Positions 7,237 to 14,200 of a DNA stretch of 17,097 bases are shown here, one piece after another. How positions within the stretch are numbered: the stretch's first letter is position 1; the number at the start of each line of letters is the position of its first letter. The notes beneath the pieces were generated by a model. That model was given only the letters and a program-made list of their open reading frames with translations. It was not told the DNA's origin and searched no databases. The position numbers were made by a program, and so were the translations under genes. This stretch comes from Bacteroidales bacterium (lineage in GTDB: Bacteria; Bacteroidota; Bacteroidia; Bacteroidales; UBA4417): assembly GCA_016707785.1 (NCBI GenBank), contig JADJGZ010000045.1, positions 1-17,097 on the forward strand, written 5' to 3'.

Positions 7237-8154
7237 TTAGAAATAGCGTGGAGTCATCATCCTGGAACGGAATAAATCGAAATCAAACCCCAGCCTGATT
7301 TCATGAGAACCTTTATTATAGGCTTGTAACTCATTGAACCAGATATCATAGGCATATCCAATCCTCATTTTGCGCGAAACGTTGAATTCGGTCATGAATG
7401 AAACGGCTTTTTCAGAACGATATGAAGCGCCAATCCAGATTTTTTCGGCAAATAAAAGACTGAGGTTCAGGTCGATCTGAGGGGGTGCATTCTGAACAAA
7501 TTTTGCCAGGATGGATGGCCTGAAAACAATCTCATCGGAAATAGGGAGTGCTGCCCCGGCCATCCCGTAGAAATGACGCAACAGCTTGGTAAACTGGTCT
7601 TTCCCATTAATGGTCACGATCCCCATTTGGTTTTGTAACAATTGCTTTGAAGAAAGTCCAAGGTAGTACCTGCTGCTATAATAATAAATGCCGAAATTGG
7701 CATCTGCAACAGCTTTGTTCCTCATTTCTGCCCTGTAGAGAGGATCCTCAGTATCATAAGGATTGATCCTTGACCATAGGATATCCGAATATTTTACTCC
7801 GGCTTGCACTCCAAAGGACAGTTTTGATTCGGGAAAAATGAGGCGATAAGCAAAAGTAGCCAGCGCTCCCTGGTTGACTGTAGCCCCAATCACATCATTA
7901 TACATATTGAATCCCAGGCCAATATGAGGATTGACCAATGGGGCATGTACTGATGCACTGAAGGTTTGAGGTCCTCCTGACATGCTCACCCATTGATACC
8001 GGTAAATGGCATCCACAGTAAGAGCATCCCGGCTGCCGGCATACGCGGGATTCACAGCCAGCTTATTGAACATATACTGACTGAATAAGGGATCTTGCTG
8101 TGCCTGCAGGGTTCCAGTTATTAGCATTAGCACTAATGGAAGTATCTTTTTCAT
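7237..8154 (-). CDS. PorP/SprF-family type IX secretion outer-membrane protein
   Basis: This 305-residue protein is a predicted outer-membrane beta-barrel. A signal peptide (1-18, ending LQA) is followed at once by the family hallmark QQDPLFSQYMFNKLAVNPAYAG-like segment (19-40), with FSQYMFN and NPAYAG as the key words. The length is normal for PorP/SprF. In Flavobacterium johnsoniae, SprF is needed to export the adhesin SprB, and PorP/SprF paralogues are commonly encoded beside cargo with CHU_C-type C-termini. Here the gene begins 53 bp after the stop of just such a cargo gene and 57 bp before a PorE-like OmpA gene, so a dedicated role for this cargo is likely (inference). No promoter-like box is obvious in the 53-bp gap, which fits cotranscription. 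Confidence 0.95.
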   Translation of the reverse strand: MKKILPLVLMLITGTLQAQQDPLFSQYMFNKLAVNPAYAGSRDALTVDAIYRYQWVSMSGGPQTFSASVHAPLVNPHIGLGFNMYNDVIGATVNQGALATFAYRLIFPESKLSFGVQAGVKYSDILWSRINPYDTEDPLYRAEMRNKAVADANFGIYYYSSRYYLGLSSKQLLQNQMGIVTINGKDQFTKLLRHFYGMAGAALPISDEIVFRPSILAKFVQNAPPQIDLNLSLLFAEKIWIGASYRSEKAVSFMTEFNVSRKMRIGYAYDIWFNELQAYNKGSHEIRLGFDFDLFRSRMMTPRYF

Positions 8155-8207
8155 CGCCTTATATTTTCATTTTTCTTGTTTAGAATACGATCTGGTTACT
8201 CATGCTA

Positions 8208-11200
8208 TTATTTCCTGTTTGCTTTCACCAGGACATATCCGCTCTTTGCATCTTCTGTCATAGTCCCGGATAAGGGATCCATATGTTTTACCTTTACAAT
8301 GTAGAAATAGGTGCCATCAGGTACAGGGTCTCCCTGTTCATTGGTGCCGTTCCATACTGTAGTGGTGTTGTCATAATGCGCAAACGACCGAATTCTGTCA
8401 CCCCAGCGGTTGAAGATCAATACCTCGTTTTCCGGCCAGAATTGAATATTATCTATAATCCAGTCATCGTTATGGTAGTCACCATTGGGAGTGAGGTAGT
8501 TATAGATTACAATATCATCAAAGGGACGTTCCCCGAAAACCCGGATCACAACCAGGGCAGTATCGCAAAGCACTGGCATCCCATTGTCGCAAATCTGGTA
8601 AACCAATGTGTCAAATCCTTCATATCCTGCTACAGGAGTGTAGGTAAGAGTATTGTCTTCATTGATGATAACATTGCCAAAATTTGGTGGAGTAATGATA
8701 GTTATACCTGTAATGAAACCATCTGGATCACTGTCGTTGATAAGTACAGGAATAATTGCAGGGATGGTTACAGAAGCTGTGTCCTGATCAGGATTTGCTA
8801 TCGGTGGCAGATTAGCAGCTCCCATCATTATATTCAACGTATCCATATCAGAGCACCCAGTACTCAGGTCCATAACGGTGAGGACAAATTGGGTATTAGC
8901 ATTGAGAGTCAGAGTGGCTGAATTCAGATCATTGGGGGTGGTCAAAAGACTGGCAGGCTCCCAGTTATAAGCCAGGAATCCTGAACCACCGGATGCCGTA
9001 CCCGAGAGGTTAGTAGTGGATCCTGAAGGAATCTGCTGATCCGGTCCTGCATTAACCAGGATAGGATTACTTAGCGTTATACTTACCTGGTCGGATGCCA
9101 CAATGCTTCCACATAATTGATTTCCCTGGACTGTGAGTGTAAAGGTTATCGTGCCTGTTTCTCCGGCAGAAGGTGTGTAACCAGGACTAAGCGTGTTTTC
9201 ATTGATAAGGATACCCTCACCATCATGACTCCAGCTCAGACTACTGTAATTGCTGGCAGTTGCCCCCTGGATTACGAAAGGATCACTATTGCATAAGATT
9301 ATATCCGGGCCTGCATCCACTCGCGGACCTTGTTCAATGGTAAGGATGAGCTGATCACTGCTTATACCGCAGGGATTCACTCCACTAGCTGTTAAGGTCA
9401 GAGTGACGGATCCGGCTGCCTGATCTTCAGGACTTGGTGAATAAATGGTTTGCAATTGCCCGGTTTCACTAAATACTCCTGTCCCACTACTGGTCCAAAG
9501 GAGTGAATTATAGTCTGATGCAGTAGCTAAGCTAATACTTACAGCTTGTCCATCACATCCTGAAAGGTCAGGTCCTGCATTTGCTTCAGGTGCAGGAATA
9601 ATCTCAAGGACCAGGCTGTCGGTTGCGGATGCACAAGGTACCGATCCTGTTGCAGTAATGGTTAAAGTGATGAATCCGGATTCTTCCGGGTCCGGAATAT
9701 AGGTGGGACTAAGGGTAAACTCATTTTCAAGGATTCCAGCTCCATTATGGCTCCATGAAACAGTAGAACTGCCCTGCGTAACTGCAGATAAAAGGGTGAT
9801 TGACTGGTTACTGCAAGTGATAGTATCTTCACCTGCTTCAACCATAACCAAAGGTGAGAGGCTCAGAACCATGGAATCAGAAGCTGTCCCACAGGGTGCA
9901 AAACCCGTTGCTTCAAGGGTAAGGATGACAAAACCAAGGGTAACATCTGAACCGGAAGGAATATAGGTAGGATGCAACAGTGATGGGTCATTGAAACTCC
10001 CTGTACCATTGCTGCTCCATAAGAGTCCTGAATAGTATTCTGCTTGCGATGTACCTAGATAATAAGGACTTTGATCACAGGAAACAGCATCATCTCCGGC
10101 TGAAACAACAGGTGTTCCATGAATAGTAAGGATTATGGTATCTGTTGCATCTGTACATGGACTGTTCCCAGTTGCAGTGAGATAAAAATTCACCTGTCCT
10201 GTTTCATTTATACCGGGTGTATAAGTGGGAGTTAAGGTACTTCCACCCGAAAGGGATCCGGTACCAGTATGGGTCCAGTTAACAGATACATAATTACTTG
10301 CTGTAGCTTCAATGTTAAATGCGGAACCCTGGCAAATTGCAGCATCCGGACCTGCATCTGCTTCAGGCGCCTTCATAATAAACAAAGTCATTGCATCACT
10401 GATGCTGGGGCAAGGATCAGATCCATACACTGTGAGTGTCAGGATTACTGAACCATTATTGATGTCCCCGGTGCCCGGCGTATATAAAGGATGAAGCAGG
10501 GAAGGATCATTAAAGGTGCCAGAGCCGTTGCTTGTCCATATTAGTGTATTGAAATATCCGGCAGATGAATTACTTACAAGGTAACTGCTTCCTTCACAAA
10601 TTGAATCATCCGGTCCTGCATTTACAACCGGTCCAGGAATAATGCTCAGTAACATCTGGTCGGTAATATCACCACATGGAGGATTTCCATAGGCAATGAG
10701 ATTAAGGTAAATATTACCGGTCTCACCAGCCTGCGGAACATAAGTAGGAGTAAGGGTATTTGGATTTAACAGGTTCCCTGCTCCAGTGGTGGTCCAGAGT
10801 AATCCTGAATAATTATTTGCCGAAGCTCCTGTAACTGTAAATCCTGAGCTGCCTTCACAAATTACTTCATCCGGACCGGCTGATGCAGTTACTCCGGAAT
10901 GAATAGTGACAGATTGCTCACAGCTGTTGATGTTGCCATGAATATCAATGACTGTCCAGGTAACTATAGTTATACCTGCCGGGAAAGTGGAAGGAGCATT
11001 ATTGGAAATACTTGCAATCTCACAATTATCGGTTATGACAGGATCACCAAGAAGAACAGGTTCATTAACGCATAAAGTAATATCAGCAGGACAACTTATT
11101 GAGGGCAACTCACTATCCACTACAGTGATAATCATGGAGCAGGTATCTGTATTTCCGCATTCATCGGTGACAGTCCAGGTAACCTGGGTAACTCCAACTG

Positions 11201-14200
11201 GATAAACACCGGATGCATTTGCAGTTCCATTAAAACTATTCAGCAGAGTGACATTTCCGCAACTTTCAAAGTAGGTAGGGACAGGAACAACGATGTCAGC
11301 ACTGCACAATCCGGGATCATTATTTGCTATAATATCGGTTGGACAATTAATTTCAGGAGCGGTTAAATCAACAATGTTAAAGCTGGCAGAAGTGTTAGAT
11401 GAATTTCCGCATTCATCTGTTGCTGTAAATGTAACTGTCGCAGAACCAGTGTTTCCACATAGATCACTTAGAGAAGTAAAATCGTTGGCCCAGGTGATCA
11501 CACCACAATTATCTGAAGCAGTAGCCCCTCCAAAAGATGAAAGCCAATTGGCAAGACTTGTACTATTTCCGGAGCCATCACATTCAACCGTTAAATCAGT
11601 AGCAGGTTGTATGATAACAGGGCTTGTAACATCCTGAACCGTAATAATTTGGCTGGCAATGGCTTCATTTCCGCAATTATCCACTGCTTTCCAGGTGCGG
11701 GTAATGATATAAGCCCCCGGACATGCTCCTGGAACCTGGGTTTCACCTTCATAGGTTACAGTAACATCAATGTCGCAATTGTCGGTAGCAGTCGCAACTC
11801 CTGGTTCAGGAACAGCCGAACATTCGATTGTAATATCTTGAGGAACTGTCAATACCGGGTCTGTTACATCCTGAACAGTGATGATTTGGCTGGCTGTGGC
11901 TTCATTTCCGCAGTTATCCAAGGCTTTCCAGGTGCGGGTGAGGGTATAGGCATCCGGACAAGCACCGGGAGTCTGGGTTTCGCCTTCAAAAGTAATCGTG
12001 ACCTCTGTATCACAGTTATCTGTAGCAGTAGCGATTTCTGTTCCAAAAGCAGGAATCGCAGAGCATTCAACGGTAATATCTTCTGGAACCGTTAATACCG
12101 GGTCAGTCACATCCTGAACGGTGATGATTTGGCTGGCTGTAGCTTCATTTCCACAGTTGTCCACTGCTTTCCAGGTGCGGGTGATGGTATAGGCATCCGG
12201 ACAAGCACCAGGAGTCTGGGTTTCGCCTTCAAATGTAATCGTGACCTCTGTATCACAATTATCGGTGGCTGTAACGATTTCGGTTCCCAGGGCAGGAATC
12301 GAAGAGCATTCAACGGTTAAATCTTCAGGAACCGTTAATACCGGGTCTGTTACATCCTGAACAGTAATGATCTGGCTGGCTGTGGCTTCATTTCCGCAGT
12401 TGTCCACGGCTTTCCATGTGCGGGTGAGGGTATAGGCATCCGGACAAGCACCAGGAGTTTGGGTTTCGCCTTCAAATGTAATCGTGACCTCTGTATCACA
12501 ATTATCTGTGGCTGTGACGATTTCGGTTCCCAGGGCAGGAATCGCAGAACATTCAACGGTAATATCTTCCGGAACTGTTAATACCGGGTCAGTTACATCC
12601 TGAACGGTAATGATTTGGCTGGCAGTGGCTTCATTTCCGCAGTTGTCCACCGCTTTCCAGGTGCGGGTAAGGGTATAGGCATCCGGACAAGCACCGGGAG
12701 TCTGGGTTTCTCCTTCAAAAGTAATCGTGACCTCCGTATCACAATTATCGGTGGCTGTGACAACAGCGGTTCCCATAACAGGAATCGCAGAGCATTCAAC
12801 GGTAATATCCTCCGGAACTGTCAATACCGGGTCAGTTACATCCTGAACGGTAATGATTTGGCTGGCTGTAGCTTCATTTCCACAGTTGTCCACTGCTTTC
12901 CAGGTGCGGGTGAGGGTATAGGCATCCGGACAAGCACCAGGAGTTTGGGTTTCGCCTTCAAATGTAATCGTGACCTCTGTATCGCAATTATCGGTTGCAG
13001 TAACAACAGCAGTTCCCAAAGCAGGAATCGCAGAGCATTCAACGGTAATATCTTCAGGAACCGTCAGTACCGGGTCAGTTACATCCTGAACGGTGATGAT
13101 TTGGCTGGCTGTGGCTTCATTTCCACAGTTGTCCACCGCTTTCCAGGTGCGGGTGATTGTATAGGCATCCGGACAAGCACCGGGAGTTTGGGTTTCGCCT
13201 TCAAAAGTAATCGTGACCTCCGTATCACAGTTATCGGTTGCAGTAACGACAGCGGTTCCCAAAGCAGGAATCGCAGAACATTCAACGGTTATATCTTCCG
13301 GAACCGTCAATACCGGGTCAGTTACATCCTGAACGGTGATGATTTGACTGGCTGTAGCTTCATTTCCGCAGTTGTCCACCGCTTTCAGGTGCGGGTAAGG
13401 TATAGGCATCCGGACAAGCACCGGGAGTCTGGGTTTCGCCTTCAAATGAAATCGTGACATCCGTATCGCAGTTATCAGTAGCAGTAACGATTTCTATTCC
13501 TAAAGCAGGAATCGCAGAGCATTCAACCGTTATATTTTCCGGAACTGTCAATACCGGGTCAGTCACATCCTGAACGGTGATGATTTGGCTGGCTGTAGCT
13601 TCATTTCCACAATTGTCCAAGGCTTTCCAGGTGCGGGTGATCGTATAGGCATCCGGACAAGCACCGGGAGTTTGGGTTTCACCTTCAAAAGTAATCGTGA
13701 CTCTGTATCGCAATTATCGGTTGCTGTAACAACAGCGGTTCCCAAAGCAGGAATCGCAGACATTCAACGGTAATATCTTCAGGAATAGTCAGTACCGGGT
13801 CAGTCACATCCTGAACGGTAATGATTTGGCTGGCTGTGGCTTCATTTCCGCAGTTGTCCACCGCTTTCCAGGTGCGGGTGAGGGTATAGGCATCCGGACA
13901 AGCACCAGGAGTTTGGGTTTCGCCTTCAAAAGTAATCGTGACTTCCGTATCACAATTATCGGTTGCAGTAACAATAGCAGTTCCCAAAGCAGGAATCGCA
14001 GAACATTCAACGGTTATATCTTCTGGAATCGTTAGTACCGGGTCAGTTACATCCTGAACGGTGATGATTTGGCTGGCTGTGGCTTCATTTCCACAGTTGT
14101 CCACCGCTTTCCAGGTGCGGGTGATAATATATGCATCCGGACAAGCACCAGGAGTCTGGGTTTCACCTTCAAATGTAATCGTGACTTCTGTATCGCAATT

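Noticed and set aside
12615..13457. Plus-strand open frame of 280 codons across several repeat units (also 14795-15388)
   Set aside because: Antisense shadow of the HYR array. The silent differences between units follow the minus-strand HYR frame, which shows that the minus frame is the selected one.
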